Under the pieces are notes generated by a model that saw only the letters and a list, made by a program, of their open reading frames with translations, was not told where the DNA came from and made no database searches. The translations under genes and the position numbers were made by a program. Positions 49,898-59,175 of a DNA stretch of 64,000 nt are shown one piece after another. Numbering within the stretch: the stretch's first letter is position 1; each line of letters opens with the position of its first letter. This DNA is from Sphingosinicella terrae (GTDB lineage Bacteria > Pseudomonadota > Alphaproteobacteria > Sphingomonadales > Sphingomonadaceae): assembly GCF_003347635.1 (NCBI RefSeq), contig NZ_QDFY01000010.1, forward strand, positions 1 through 64,000. The letters are read 5' to 3'.

Positions 49898-50383
49898 GTG
49901 ACGGATCCCGAGGCGACGCAGGAAGGCCGGGTCGATCGAGCCTCCCTCATCGTCCACGCGACTGCGGACGTGGTCTATCGCGCCTTCGAGGATCCGGACG
50001 CCTTCATCTTATGGCTTCCGCCGCAGGGAATGACGGGGCGGCTCCTCCGATACGAATTCCGCGAAGGCGGGAACTACGAGATCGAGCTGACCTATCGGAC
50101 GGACACACCAGCCGGCACCGCCAAGACCACCGAGAATAGCGACCTCAGCCGCGGCACTTTCCTCGAAATCGTGCCCGCGCACAGGATTGTCATGTCGGTC
50201 GAGTTCGATTCCGGCGACCCGGCATTTGCCGGGACGATGATCATGACCTGGACCTTCGAATCGCATGGACCGTCGACGTGGGTCACCGTCGCCGCCGCCC
50301 AGGTTCCGCCGGGGATCGCCGCGCCCGATCATGAAACCGGACTTGCCGCTTCCCTCGAAAATCTCGCGCGCTATCTCGGCTGA
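49898..50383 (+). CDS. SRPBCC (AHSA1/START-like) domain protein
   Basis: 161 residues beginning at a GTG four bases after the cyclotransferase stop. The pattern RVDRASLIVHATADVVYRAFEDPDAFILWLPPQGMTGRLLRYEFREGGNYEIEL is the AHSA1-type helix-grip fold, which forms a ligand-binding cavity. The ligand is unknown. The last bases overlap the convergent DUF985 cupin gene by 13. Close spacing with the upstream gene suggests one transcript. Confidence 0.87.
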   Translation: MTDPEATQEGRVDRASLIVHATADVVYRAFEDPDAFILWLPPQGMTGRLLRYEFREGGNYEIELTYRTDTPAGTAKTTENSDLSRGTFLEIVPAHRIVMSVEFDSGDPAFAGTMIMTWTFESHGPSTWVTVAAAQVPPGIAAPDHETGLAASLENLARYLG

Positions 50384-50808
50384 GCGCCCGGAGACCAGCC
50401 CGGCGCAGCAAGCTCGAATCCGGCAAATTCGAAGGCCGGCGAGACGATGCAGGAGACGAGAGCCCAGCCGCGGTCCGCCTCCGCCGCCTGCCAATCGCCC
50501 GGCGCGACCTTCGCCTGCGGCCGTTCGCCGGCAAGCACGCCGGCTCCAAGCCGGATTTCTTCGACCGGCCCCTCCTCGTCGGCGGCGGTGAGCAGCCGGA
50601 GGGGAGAGCCCGCGTGAAACAGCCACAATTCGGTGGCATCGACCCGGTGCCAGTGCGAGCGCTGGCCCGCCTCGAGCAGGAACAGGATCGCCGTCGCCGA
50701 GGCCCGCTCGCCGGGCGCGCTCTCGGCCCGCCACGTCTCTCGATACCAGCCGCCTTCGGGATGAGGCTCGAGATGGAGGGCATCGATCAAGGCGCGGGCA
50801 TCGGTCAT
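50371..50808 (-). CDS. DUF985 cupin-fold protein
   Basis: 145 residues. DUF985 features are present: ARALIDALHLEPHPEGGWYRETW at the start, the cupin histidines in HWHRVDATELWLFHAG, and the APGWSPG end. Related proteins are cupin barrels that bind a metal; the reaction is unknown. The start at 50808 matches the family; the frame extends upstream but without homologous residues. Confidence 0.87.
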   Translation of the reverse strand: MTDARALIDALHLEPHPEGGWYRETWRAESAPGERASATAILFLLEAGQRSHWHRVDATELWLFHAGSPLRLLTAADEEGPVEEIRLGAGVLAGERPQAKVAPGDWQAAEADRGWALVSCIVSPAFEFAGFELAAPGWSPGAQPR

Positions 50809-50926
50809 GGCATCCTGTTCCCTCGCCGGACCCGTCGACGCAAGTGCCGGCAAAGCCGCGACGCCGCTGGATTGGCGCGCGCTGGGCACTAGATTGTGCC
50901 CGGTTTCAACCCTCGAAAGGCCATCC

Positions 50927-51766
50927 ATGTCCACTTCGCCCTGGGGCTCGCCGCGCTCCCATCACCGTCAGGCCGGTCTGAACGACGATATCGATTATGA
51001 GATCAAGGGACAGGAGTTGCAGTTCGTCGAGATCGAGCTCGATCCCGGCGAAAGCGCTGTGGCCGAGGCTGGCGCGATGGTATGGAAAGACGCGACGATC
51101 GACATGACGACGGTGTTCGGCGACGGTGCCGGACAGGAAGGCGGCTTCATGGGCAAGCTGCTCTCGGCCGGAAAGCATCTGGTCACCGGCGAAAGCCTGT
51201 TCACCACCGTCTTTACCCACAAGGGCTCCGGCAAGGCCCGCGTCGCTTTCGGCGCCCCGGTGCCGGGCGCGATCCTGCCGATCCGCCTCGCCGACGTCGG
51301 CGGCACCCTGGTCTGCCAGAAGGACGCCTTCCTCGCCGCCGCCAAGGGCGTCACCATCGGCGTCCATTTCCAGCGCAAGGTGCTCACCGGCCTGTTCGGC
51401 GGCGAGGGCTTCATCATGCAGAAGCTCGAGGGCGACGGCTGGGTGTTCGTCCAGATGGGCGGCACGGTGATCGAGCGGGAGCTGCGCCCCGGCGAGGAGC
51501 TCCATGTCGATACCGGCTGCATCGCCGCCTTCGTGCCGAGCGTCGGCTTCGACCTGGTCACGGTCGGCGGGGTCAAGAGCGCGCTGTTCGGCGGCGAGGG
51601 GTTGTTCTTCGCCCGCCTCACCGGCCCGGGCAAGGTGTGGATCCAGTCGCTGCCCTTTGCCCGACTCGCCGGACGCATGCTCCAGGCGGCGATGCCGGGC
51701 GGCGGCGGCAATCGCGGCGAGGGATCGGCACTCGGGCCGCTCGGCGACCTGATCTCCGGCAACTGA
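50927..51766 (+). CDS. TIGR00266 family (AIM24-like) protein
   Basis: 279 residues. The repeated, glycine-rich beta pattern of AIM24/TIGR00266 is clear: IEIELDPGESAVAEAGAMVW, FFTxxFTHKGSGKARVAFGAPVPG-like segments, and GFIMQKLEGDGWVFVQMGGTVIERELRPGEEL. The fold is a double-stranded beta helix; bacterial members have no established function. The ATG at 50927 gives the usual N-terminal polar lead. It is followed within ten bases by a VOC gene, so both are likely in one operon. Confidence 0.9.
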   Translation: MSTSPWGSPRSHHRQAGLNDDIDYEIKGQELQFVEIELDPGESAVAEAGAMVWKDATIDMTTVFGDGAGQEGGFMGKLLSAGKHLVTGESLFTTVFTHKGSGKARVAFGAPVPGAILPIRLADVGGTLVCQKDAFLAAAKGVTIGVHFQRKVLTGLFGGEGFIMQKLEGDGWVFVQMGGTVIERELRPGEELHVDTGCIAAFVPSVGFDLVTVGGVKSALFGGEGLFFARLTGPGKVWIQSLPFARLAGRMLQAAMPGGGGNRGEGSALGPLGDLISGN

Positions 51767-51775
51767 CCGACGACG

Positions 51776-52174
51776 ATGCGCCAGGCGCTTGCCCACGTCG
51801 CTCTGCTCGTGCGTGACTATGACGAGGCGATCGCCTGGTTCACGGGCAAGCTCGGCTTCGTCCTTGTCGAGGACGAAGCGCAGCCCGAGCAGGCGAAGCG
51901 CTGGGTGGTCGTGGCGCCCCCGGGCGGTGGCGGCGCTTCGCTGCTTCTGGCGCGGGCGGCGACGCCCGATCAGGCCGATTTCATCGGCAATCAGTCCGGA
52001 GGCCGGGTCTTCCTCTTCCTCCATACCGACGACTTCGGCCGGGACTTCGACCGCTTCCGTGCGGCAGGAGTCCGATTCGTGCGGGAGCCGGCCGCGGCGC
52101 CCTACGGCATGGTGGCCGTGTTCGAGGACCTTTACGGCAATCTGTGGGACCTGATCGGCCCCTCTGGGGGTTGA
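51776..52174 (+). CDS. VOC family (glyoxalase-like) protein
   Basis: 132 residues covering one VOC fold: LAHVALLVRDYDEAIAWFTGKLGFVLVED at the start with a metal-ligand His, and FEDLYGNLWDLIGP at the end with a second ligand candidate. Members include glyoxalases, dioxygenases and resistance proteins, so the substrate cannot be told. It lies ten bases after the AIM24-like gene. Confidence 0.88.
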   Translation: MRQALAHVALLVRDYDEAIAWFTGKLGFVLVEDEAQPEQAKRWVVVAPPGGGGASLLLARAATPDQADFIGNQSGGRVFLFLHTDDFGRDFDRFRAAGVRFVREPAAAPYGMVAVFEDLYGNLWDLIGPSGG

Positions 52175-52196
52175 GCCTGCTCGTCCGGAGGAAAAG

Positions 52197-52820
52197 ATGC
52201 TCGAGAACGTCCCCCACTGGCTCGGCCACGCGCTGCACGGACTGCGCGCCGGCGCCGACAAATTGTGCATCGCGCAGGCGGAGATCGGCACCGGCTTCGA
52301 GGCGATCGGCCTGTCCAGCCCGGCTTTCGGCGACGGAGCCCGCCTTCCGCCGCGATTCACGGCCGACGGCGAGGGGGTTTCGCCGCCCTTGCTGTGGGGC
52401 GACGTTCCTGACGGGACGGAATCGCTCGCCCTGATCGTCCAGGATCCGGACGCGCCGTCGCCCCAGCCGCTCGTCCACGCCATCGTCTGGAACATCCCGC
52501 CCGATGAGCGACGCTTGGCCGAAGGCGCGATCCGCGCCGATGGCGACGGCCAGCGGGACGGCCGCGATGTCGGCCGCAACTCCTATTTCGGCGAGGGCTG
52601 GCTGCCCCCCGACCCGCCGACGGGCCATGGCGAGCATCGCTACGCCTTCCAGCTTTTCGCGCTCGCCGCTGCGCCGGACCCGGGCGACACGCCGGGGCGC
52701 GGCGCCTTGGCGCGGGCGATGGCGGGGCGCGTGCTCGGCGCCGGGTTCCTGGTCGGCACCTATTCGCGCGGCGAGCCGGGCATGGTCGGCCCCGCCGGCG
52801 CGGTCCGCCCTGCGTACTGA
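52197..52820 (+). CDS. YbhB/YbcL-type phosphatidylethanolamine-binding protein
   Basis: 207 residues. The PEBP core is present: PRFTADGEGVSPPLLWGDVPDGTESLALIVQDPDAPSP, then VHAIVWNIPP and the HRYAFQLFAL segment that surrounds the anion-binding pocket. A 60-residue N-terminal helical region (LENVPHWLGHALHGLRAGADKL) precedes it, as in cytoplasmic YbhB-like members. It binds phosphorylated ligands; its role in bacteria is uncertain. GGAGGAAAAG precedes the ATG. Confidence 0.9.
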   Translation: MLENVPHWLGHALHGLRAGADKLCIAQAEIGTGFEAIGLSSPAFGDGARLPPRFTADGEGVSPPLLWGDVPDGTESLALIVQDPDAPSPQPLVHAIVWNIPPDERRLAEGAIRADGDGQRDGRDVGRNSYFGEGWLPPDPPTGHGEHRYAFQLFALAAAPDPGDTPGRGALARAMAGRVLGAGFLVGTYSRGEPGMVGPAGAVRPAY

Positions 52821-52950
52821 ACTCCGATCGGGGTTGCGCATCCCGCAACGCTGAAGTGCCGTCTCCCGCTCTTCCGGGCGGGAAGGCGGCCGGCCAGATG
52901 AGGGTGACGGCCGGCTCAAGCCGGTTCTCGCCTTTTCAACGGAGACTTCC

Positions 52951-53586
52951 ATGCGCAGTTTCATCCTCGCCGCCAGCGCCGCCGCCATAGTCGCCACCGG
53001 CGCTTACGCTCTCGATACGACCGCCGCGGCCCCGCAGCCGGCCGCCGTCGCCGCTCCTGCTCAGGTGGCGGACGTGCGATCGGGCGACTATCGGCTCGAC
53101 AAGGCCCATGCCAAGATCGTCTGGTCGACCAGCCATTTCGGCTTCTCGACCTATTATGGGGAATTCACCGATTTCGATGCGCGGCTCCGGCTCGATGGCG
53201 ACAATCCGGAAGCGAGCCGGCTCACCGTCAACGTGGCGACGGCATCGGTCGACACCCACGACGAAGCCCTCGACGCCCACCTCAACGGGGCCGACTTCTT
53301 CGACGCCGCCAACTTTCCGAGCGCGACGTTCGTCTCGACCGCGGTCCGCCTTACCGGGCCGAACCAGGCCGAGGTGACCGGCAATTTCACGCTGCGCGGG
53401 CAGACACGGCCGCTGACCCTGGCAGTCACGTTCAACAAGGCCGGGGACAATATGGCCGGAACCTACACGGCCGGCTTCTCGGCGACCGGCACCATCAGGC
53501 GCAGCGACTTCGGCGTGAGCTACGGCCTTCCGCTGGTCGGAGACGAGGTCCAGTTGACGATCAGCGGCGAGTTCAACCTCGTGTGA
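52951..53586 (+). CDS. YceI family periplasmic protein
   Basis: 211 residues. A signal peptide (RSFILAASAAAIVATGAYA) is followed by the YceI lipocalin-like barrel: YRLDKAHAKIVWSTSHFGFSTYYGEFTDFDARL with the conserved H-F-G-F core, VDTHDEALDAHLNGADFFDAANFP and ATGTIRRSDFGV. These proteins bind polyisoprenoid or similar long lipids in the periplasm. The gene stands alone and is convergent with an exported protein gene. Confidence 0.93.
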   Translation: MRSFILAASAAAIVATGAYALDTTAAAPQPAAVAAPAQVADVRSGDYRLDKAHAKIVWSTSHFGFSTYYGEFTDFDARLRLDGDNPEASRLTVNVATASVDTHDEALDAHLNGADFFDAANFPSATFVSTAVRLTGPNQAEVTGNFTLRGQTRPLTLAVTFNKAGDNMAGTYTAGFSATGTIRRSDFGVSYGLPLVGDEVQLTISGEFNLV

Positions 53587-53597
53587 CCTGCCGATTG

Positions 53598-53637
53598 GCG
53601 GGGAGGCGGCGCCCCTGCGCGGACCCCGCCTCCCCGC
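53598..53637. terminator. Hairpin between two convergent genes
   Basis: GCGGGGAGGCGG (53598-53609) and CCGCCTCCCCGC (53626-53637) are perfect 12-base complements. It lies between the yceI-like gene and the opposing gene and could act for both, though no T run follows. Confidence 0.4.
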
Positions 53638-53641
53638 GGGC

Positions 53642-54271
53642 CTACTCGTCTCGGCTATAGATCCGGACGATCGTGTGCGTATCGGCGTCGATCTCGTAGA
53701 TGCGATTGCCGTCCGACCGGAAATAAGCGCGGTTGTTGTCACGGAACTGCGTCCGATACTCACCGGGCACCGCATAGAGGTTGCCGGTGACCTGCTGGCC
53801 GACCTGCATCCCGCCCCGGCCGAGGAAATTGTCGAACAGGCCGGCGAAGCCGCTTCGGCTGCCGCCGCTGTCGTCGACCACCCAGCCGTCACCTTCGAGT
53901 GGCCCGCCCTGGCCGGTATATTGGTCGTCGTCCCAGCGATCGTAGCCGTTGCCGCGGCCGTCCGCGAGGCGAACGTCCTGGCGCAGCATGCGCAGCCGCT
54001 GCTGCAGATCGCGCCGCTCCTCGGCCGTCAGGCCGTCCCGCAAATAGTGCTGCTCCATCCGCTGGAGCTGGCCAAGCTGATAGCGCAGGGCGCGCGCCTC
54101 GCGCCGGTCGATCTCTCCGGTCCGAACGCCGGCATTGATCCGCGTTTCCATCTGCGCGATGCGGTTGGAGATGCCGATCCCGGCATTGGCGTTCAGGTTG
54201 GCCTGCGCCATCGCCGGCGCGGCTATTGTCAGCGCGGCAGTACCGGCCAGGGTAAGAAACATGGTCCTCAT
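53642..54271 (-). CDS. Exported hypothetical protein with helical middle and Gly-rich tail
   Basis: 209 residues. A signal peptide (RTMFLTLAGTAALTIAAPAMAQA) is followed by a charged coiled region (about 45-105, with IDRREARALRYQLGQLQRMEQHYLRDGLTAEERRDLQQRL) and a low-complexity linker, then a final segment with FFRSDGNRIYEIDADTHTIVRIY. This arrangement is repeated in several sphingomonad exported proteins, with no known function. GGAG precedes the ATG at 54271. The next gene (54389) is divergent, with 117 bases between. Confidence 0.7.
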   Translation of the reverse strand: MRTMFLTLAGTAALTIAAPAMAQANLNANAGIGISNRIAQMETRINAGVRTGEIDRREARALRYQLGQLQRMEQHYLRDGLTAEERRDLQQRLRMLRQDVRLADGRGNGYDRWDDDQYTGQGGPLEGDGWVVDDSGGSRSGFAGLFDNFLGRGGMQVGQQVTGNLYAVPGEYRTQFRDNNRAYFRSDGNRIYEIDADTHTIVRIYSRDE

Positions 54272-54388
54272 CTTCGAAGCTCCTTCAAGTCCCGCGAATG
54301 GCTCCTCAACGCCCGGAATCCCGGCGAGGTTGCCGCGACCGCCGCGGCGGCGGGGGAACCGGTGCCGCGACGCGGGCTTGAGGGCAGG

Positions 54389-55237
54389 ATGATGCGCACG
54401 ATCACGACGGCCGCGTGCGCCGCCACCATGCTGCGCGTGCTGGCCGGGTGCGGCACTCCCGCGGAAAATTCCACCGCCGGTGCGGCGGAGGCGCCGTCGA
54501 CGGCGCCCGCCGACTCCGCCGATCCGGCCGCGCCCGATGCCCGATCGACGGCCGTGCCGCAGCGCTTTCTGGGTATCTGGGACGTCAGCCCTGCCGCGTG
54601 CGCGGGGGCACCCGGGGAGATGCGCCTCGTCGTCGGGGCGGACCAACTGCGCTTTCACGAGAGCGTCGCCGCGGTCCGCGCAGTCCGGTCGGCCGAGCGC
54701 GGCGCCGTGGCGATGGAGCTCGAGCTCGAGGGCGAGGGTGAGAGATGGCGCGAGACCCGCCGGCTGCGTCTGCTGCCCCATGGCCGGCTCGAGGTTGAGG
54801 TCGGTGGCACCGGCGCCGTGCGCGTTCGCTGTTCCGAGGGCGCGAATACGGTGTCGGCGCCGGCCTGGGAGGCGGCTGCCGGCAGCGATGGCGCGACGCT
54901 CTATCTCCCCGCTCCGGACGGCGGCCGTGCCGTCACCTTCTTCTGCCCGCGCGGATCGGGCGATCTGCTGGTCAATGTGACCGAATTTCATCCGGTGGAG
55001 AGCGAGGAACGAATGAGCGTCGGTTCGGGCGGCACCGTGGTCGTCCTGGTTGCCGATACCGCAGGGGATGGGGAGCGTGGTGGCGTCTCCGGGCGCTCTG
55101 TGGTTCCTGCCGAGCTCGAGGCGATTCTGGGCGGGGGCGAAGGTATCGCGATCAACTATGGGGCGCAGAATAGCGGTCCGCACCCCCGCCCGCCGGCGGC
55201 GCTCGGGCGGCGCTTCGCCGCCGGCTGCCGCGCTTGA
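54389..55237 (+). CDS. Lipoprotein of unknown function
   Basis: 282 residues. The lipobox VLAGCG follows a short hydrophobic signal, and the linker is Ala/Ser/Pro rich. Residues about 65-170 form a globular domain (RFLGIWDVSPAACAGAPGEMRLVV...LRLLPHGRLEVEV) like small lipocalin-type domains; the C-terminal third is Gly/Ser rich and poorly defined. The frame stays open far upstream, but ATG 54389/54392 with GAGGG before it gives the lipoprotein signal. Function unknown. Confidence 0.6.
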   Translation: MMRTITTAACAATMLRVLAGCGTPAENSTAGAAEAPSTAPADSADPAAPDARSTAVPQRFLGIWDVSPAACAGAPGEMRLVVGADQLRFHESVAAVRAVRSAERGAVAMELELEGEGERWRETRRLRLLPHGRLEVEVGGTGAVRVRCSEGANTVSAPAWEAAAGSDGATLYLPAPDGGRAVTFFCPRGSGDLLVNVTEFHPVESEERMSVGSGGTVVVLVADTAGDGERGGVSGRSVVPAELEAILGGGEGIAINYGAQNSGPHPRPPAALGRRFAAGCRA

Positions 55238-55243
55238 ACCTGG

Positions 55244-55678
55244 CTAAGGGCGATCGGCAGCGGCGACCCGCTCCAGCGTCAGTCCGTCGCGCTCACCGTC
55301 GAAGAAGGCTTCAAGCACCTCGGCGAAGGGAGCCGGATGCTCGGCCACCCGTTCGAACAGAGTCATCGACGAACGCAGCTTCATCGCGTCGAGCGGTCCG
55401 AAGATTGCATCCGCCGAACGGCCGCGTTGGGAGAGCAGCGCCTCGACGCAGGTGAGGAGCCGAGGCCCGAGGATGGAATGCCCGAGATAGGCTCTGGCCT
55501 CGTCGATGTCGCGCAATCCGAAATGCCAGGCATTGGCGCTGCGGCCGAGGCCGGCGATCTGGGGAAAGACGAACCACATCCAATGGCCGCTCTTGCGGCC
55601 GCGGCGGAGCTCGCCGAGCGCCTGCTCGTAGATTCCTGCCTGGGCGGTGACGAACCGCTCCAGGTCGAGATCCGCCAT
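55244..55678 (-). CDS. DUF1810 family protein
   Basis: 144 residues, a typical DUF1810: LERFVTAQAGIYEQALGELRRGRKSGHWMWFVFPQIAGLGRS at the start, then AYLGHSILGPRLL and DAMKLRSSMTLF. The fold is helical; the function is unknown, though related YkfC-like calpastatin proteins occur widely. Convergent with the lipoprotein gene by seven bases. Confidence 0.93.
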   Translation of the reverse strand: MADLDLERFVTAQAGIYEQALGELRRGRKSGHWMWFVFPQIAGLGRSANAWHFGLRDIDEARAYLGHSILGPRLLTCVEALLSQRGRSADAIFGPLDAMKLRSSMTLFERVAEHPAPFAEVLEAFFDGERDGLTLERVAAADRP

Positions 55679-55699
55679 GGCGACATCCTCCTCCCGCAG

Positions 55700-56635
55700 T
55701 CAGTGGGCGCTGCCCGTGCCGGTGGCACAATCTCCATCTTCGGCGGTGGTGAGCTCGATCTGCAAGGTCACGTGGGCAATGCCGAATCGGTCGTGCATCA
55801 TCCGCCTCGCTGCTCCGAGAAAGTCGTTGCCGGGATGGCCGCCGATCATCACCAGATGCGCCGTCATTACCGTATCGGACGTGCCCATCGGCCAGATGTG
55901 AAGGTCGTGGACCGCCGAGACGCTGGGAAGCTCGGCGAGGGCGGCTTCGACCTCTTCGGGCTCGATACCCTCGGGTACTGCGCCCAGCGACATGAACACC
56001 GACTGCTTGAGCAGTCCCCAGGTGTTCCAGAAGATGATGGCGGCGATGACCAGGGTGATGGCGGGATCGATCCAACCCGCGCCTGTCACGAGGATCAGGA
56101 TGCCGGCAAGGACGACGCCGAGCGAGACGCCGGCATCGGCGGCCATATGCAGATAGGCGCCGTGGATGTTGAAGTCGCGCTTGCCGCGTTGGACGAACAG
56201 CAGCGCGGTGGCAAAGTTGATGACGACGCCGATGGCGGCGACGACGATCATCGTCCGGCCCGGCGCCGGCGGCGGATCGGAGAAGCGGGTTGCCGCTTCC
56301 AGCACGATGGCGCCGAGCGCGACCAGCAGGAGCAGCGCATTGATCAGCGAGGCGAGGATCGATGCGCCGCGATAGCCCCAGGTGAACCGCCGCGTCGGCG
56401 GTCGCTTCGAAAGGCCGGCGCCCACCCACGCGACGGCGAGGCCGAGGACGTCCGAGAAATTGTGTCCCGCGTCGGCGAGCAGGGCCATCGAGCCATAAGC
56501 CAGCCCCGCCGCCGCTTCGGCGGAGGCGAACAGGATGTTGAGGGCGATGCCGATCGCAAACGCGCGGCCGAAATCGGCCGGGGCATGGCTGTGGCCATGA
56601 CCTTGATGGTGATGATGCCCGTGATGCGCGCCCAA
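55700..56635 (-). CDS. Cation diffusion facilitator (CzcD-type) metal exporter
   Basis: 311 residues. A His-rich start (HHGHHHHQGHGHSH) is followed by six membrane segments. Metal sites lie in helices 2 and 5: HNFSD (about 58) and HMAAD (about 170). The C-terminal cytoplasmic domain (from about 215) has the ferredoxin-like fold with HDLHIW. It exports Zn2+, Co2+ or Cd2+ in exchange for protons. The gene is alone, divergent from the DUF2721 gene. Confidence 0.93.
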   Translation of the reverse strand: MGAHHGHHHHQGHGHSHAPADFGRAFAIGIALNILFASAEAAAGLAYGSMALLADAGHNFSDVLGLAVAWVGAGLSKRPPTRRFTWGYRGASILASLINALLLLVALGAIVLEAATRFSDPPPAPGRTMIVVAAIGVVINFATALLFVQRGKRDFNIHGAYLHMAADAGVSLGVVLAGILILVTGAGWIDPAITLVIAAIIFWNTWGLLKQSVFMSLGAVPEGIEPEEVEAALAELPSVSAVHDLHIWPMGTSDTVMTAHLVMIGGHPGNDFLGAARRMMHDRFGIAHVTLQIELTTAEDGDCATGTGSAH

Positions 56636-56767
56636 GTCCCACTGTCTCCCGCCGCCCCGCCGGACCTAAACCAGGACGCGCAGGTGATGCTAGGACATGG
56701 CGGGAGCGGGCGTGCATTCCTCACCCGGCGCTTGATCGTCCGTATCTTCCGGCGGTAGGTGCGCGGG

Positions 56768-57229
56768 ATGGCCGAGCCCGTCGCCGTCTCTGCGATCGCG
56801 CACCAGATACAGCTGGCGGTCACTCCGGTCTTCCTGCTGGCCGGCATCGGCGCCTTGCTCGGCGTCCTCACCAGCCGTCTCGCCCGGATATTCGAGCGCA
56901 GCCGAAGCCTCGAGCAGGATTATGACGGGCTGGACGAGCAGATGCGTTCCGTGGCGCGGGCCGAACTGCTGCTGCTCGACCAGCGGATGGGCGTCATCAA
57001 CGTCGCCATCACCTGCTGCACCGCGGCCGCACTGTTCGTCTGCGTCCTCGTCGCGATGATGTTCCTGGCCAACCTGCTCGACGTCGGCTTCGGCCGGGCC
57101 ATCGCCTGGCTGTTCATCCTCGCCATGTTGCTGCTGATCGTCGGCCTGCTGACCTTCCTCTGGGAGATCCGGCTCGCGATAAAGGGGCTGCGCGTCCGTC
57201 GCGACCGAATGCCGCACCGCCGCGCCTGA
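56768..57229 (+). CDS. DUF2721 family membrane protein
   Basis: 153 residues. Three membrane helices: an N-terminal one (IQLAVTPVFLLAGIGALLGVLTSRL), then a soluble helix (RSRSLEQDYDGLDEQMRSV), and a pair (VAITCCTAAALFVCVLVAMMFLANLL; AIAWLFILAMLLLIVGLLTFLWEI). The order matches DUF2721. Function unknown. GTG 56759 is an alternative start three codons earlier. It is convergent with dctA. Confidence 0.88.
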   Translation: MAEPVAVSAIAHQIQLAVTPVFLLAGIGALLGVLTSRLARIFERSRSLEQDYDGLDEQMRSVARAELLLLDQRMGVINVAITCCTAAALFVCVLVAMMFLANLLDVGFGRAIAWLFILAMLLLIVGLLTFLWEIRLAIKGLRVRRDRMPHRRA

Positions 57230-57234
57230 TCCGC

Positions 57235-58563
57235 TCAGGCGGGGACGTCGCTGCGCCCCTCTATCTGCAGCGCATCGCTTTCCGTCTCGGTCAGCACGCC
57301 GCCGGCACCGCGGAAGGCGGCGGCGAGCTGTGCCGGCTCGACGGCTCTCTCCCAGCGGGCGACGACGATCGTCGCCACCGCATTGCCGACGAAGTTTGTG
57401 AGGGCGCGGCACTCGCTCATGAAGCGGTCGACACCGAGGATCAGCGCCATGCCGGCGACGGGGACCGACGGCACCACCGACAGGGTGGCGGCGAGGACGA
57501 TGAACCCCGATCCGGTCACGCCGGCCGCTCCCTTGGACGAGATGATCGCCACGCCCATCAGCAGCAGCTGGTCGGCCAGCGTCAGCTCGATGTTGGTCGC
57601 CTGGGCGATGAACAAGGCGGCCAGGCACATATAGATGTTGGTGCCGTCGAGGTTGAACGAGTAGCCCGTCGGCACGACCAGGCCGACGATCGATTTCGGA
57701 CAGCCGGCGCGCTCGAGCTTCTCCATTAGCAGCGGCATCGCGCTTTCGGAGCTCGACGTGCCGAGTACGAGCAGCAGCTCGTCCTTGATGTAGGCGATCA
57801 GCCCGAGCAGCGAGAAACCCGCGCCCCGCGCCACCAGGCCGAGCACGGCGATGATGAACAGCAGCGAGGTGGCGTAGAAGGTCACCACCAAGGCGGCGAG
57901 ATTGACGATCGTGCCGATTCCATATTCGCCGATCGTGTAAGCCATCGCCGCCGCCGCCCCGACCGGCGCCGCGTACATGAGAATGTGGACCATCCTGAAG
58001 ACCACGGCAGTGAGGACCCGCAGGCTGTCGAGCAGCCGCTCCCCCTTCGCGCCGATCAGGGCGAGCGCGATTCCGAACAGGATGGCGACGAACAGGACCT
58101 GCAGGATCTGGCCCGAGGTGAAGGCGCTGATGGCGGTGTCGGGGATGATCTGGAGGACGAAATCGGCGAAGTTCTGTCGCTCCGCCTGGGTGACGTAGCT
58201 GTCGACGGCCGCCCGATCGAGGGTTGCCGGATCGATGTTCAGGCCGGCTCCCGGGCGGACGACATTGCCGACGACGAGACCGACGGCGAGCGCCAGCGTC
58301 GAGAAGGTCAGGAAGTAGCCCATCGCCTTGAGGCCGACGCGGCCGAACGCCTTCAGACTGGCCATGCCGGCTATGCCGGTCACGACTGTCAGGAAGATGA
58401 CGGGCGTGATGATCATCTTCACCAACTTGATGAACCCGTCGGCGATCGGCTTCAGCGACGCGCCGGCATCCGGCCATCGCCAGCCGACGGCCGCGCCGAG
58501 GACGATTCCCACCAGCACCCAGAAATAGAGCGTGCGCCAGAATGGCGGTCGCGCCTGCTGCAT
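57235..58563 (-). CDS. dctA: Dicarboxylate/amino acid:cation symporter (DctA type)
   Basis: 442 residues with the sodium:dicarboxylate symporter signature: [21 protein letters not shown], the Ser-rich hairpin [13 protein letters not shown] and [23 protein letters not shown] followed by the [10 protein letters not shown] region. It should carry C4-dicarboxylates or acidic amino acids with protons or sodium. It starts with a GGGGGAGG just before the ATG and is divergent from the Rrf2-type regulator gene, which makes regulation by that protein possible. Confidence 0.9.
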   Translation of the reverse strand: MQQARPPFWRTLYFWVLVGIVLGAAVGWRWPDAGASLKPIADGFIKLVKMIITPVIFLTVVTGIAGMASLKAFGRVGLKAMGYFLTFSTLALAVGLVVGNVVRPGAGLNIDPATLDRAAVDSYVTQAERQNFADFVLQIIPDTAISAFTSGQILQVLFVAILFGIALALIGAKGERLLDSLRVLTAVVFRMVHILMYAAPVGAAAAMAYTIGEYGIGTIVNLAALVVTFYATSLLFIIAVLGLVARGAGFSLLGLIAYIKDELLLVLGTSSSESAMPLLMEKLERAGCPKSIVGLVVPTGYSFNLDGTNIYMCLAALFIAQATNIELTLADQLLLMGVAIISSKGAAGVTGSGFIVLAATLSVVPSVPVAGMALILGVDRFMSECRALTNFVGNAVATIVVARWERAVEPAQLAAAFRGAGGVLTETESDALQIEGRSDVPA

Positions 58564-58675
58564 GCCTCCCCCTCCCGCCGATCGCGCGGGGCCAGGATAG
58601 GATCCTTTCGGCCGGCTGTCAGTCGTCGTCGCGCGGCCGGTTGCGAATCCCGGGTCGGAAGTTCATGGGGACATC

Positions 58676-59143
58676 ATGCTTTCTCAACGGACGCGGTACA
58701 CAATCAGGGCGCTGCTGCACCTCGCGGACCGCTACGGCGAAGGTCCGGTGCAGCTCGCCGAGATTGCCGAGGCGCAGAATCTGCCGCCAAAGTTCCTCAC
58801 CGTGATCCTGTCGCAGATGCGACGTGCCGGCCTGGTCGCGACGCTTCGCGGCCGGGAGGGCGGCTATTGGCTTGCCCGCCCGCCCGCGGAGATCAGCTAT
58901 GGCGAGATAGTCCGGCTGACCCGCGGCTCGCTGGGCCTGCTGCCCTGTGCCAGCCGGCTCGCCCACGAGCCGTGCCGCAACTGCATCAGCGAGGACAAGT
59001 GCCGCCTGCACCGGGCCATGCTGCTCGTTCGGGACGAGACTGCCCGCATACTCGACGGCCTGACCCTGGCCGATCCGGTGGACCAGGTGGCGCCGATCGG
59101 AAGCCTGCTCGAGCCGGCGGGTGTTGCGCCCGCCGAGGCCTGA
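58676..59143 (+). CDS. Rrf2 family Fe-S transcriptional regulator
   Basis: 155 residues. The N-terminal winged helix (RYTIRALLHLADRYGEGPVQLAEIAEAQNLPPKFLTVILSQMRRAGLV) and the wing REGGYWLARPP are typical. Cysteines near 98, 109, 112 and 118 (LPCASRLAHEPCRNCISEDKC) could hold an iron-sulfur cluster, as in IscR/NsrR, so the protein probably responds to iron, oxygen or nitric oxide. Its position across from dctA and before the kinase operon leaves the target open. Confidence 0.9.
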   Translation: MLSQRTRYTIRALLHLADRYGEGPVQLAEIAEAQNLPPKFLTVILSQMRRAGLVATLRGREGGYWLARPPAEISYGEIVRLTRGSLGLLPCASRLAHEPCRNCISEDKCRLHRAMLLVRDETARILDGLTLADPVDQVAPIGSLLEPAGVAPAEA

Positions 59144-59175
59144 ACGTTTCGCGGTTCGTGCCGACGCTCGAAGCC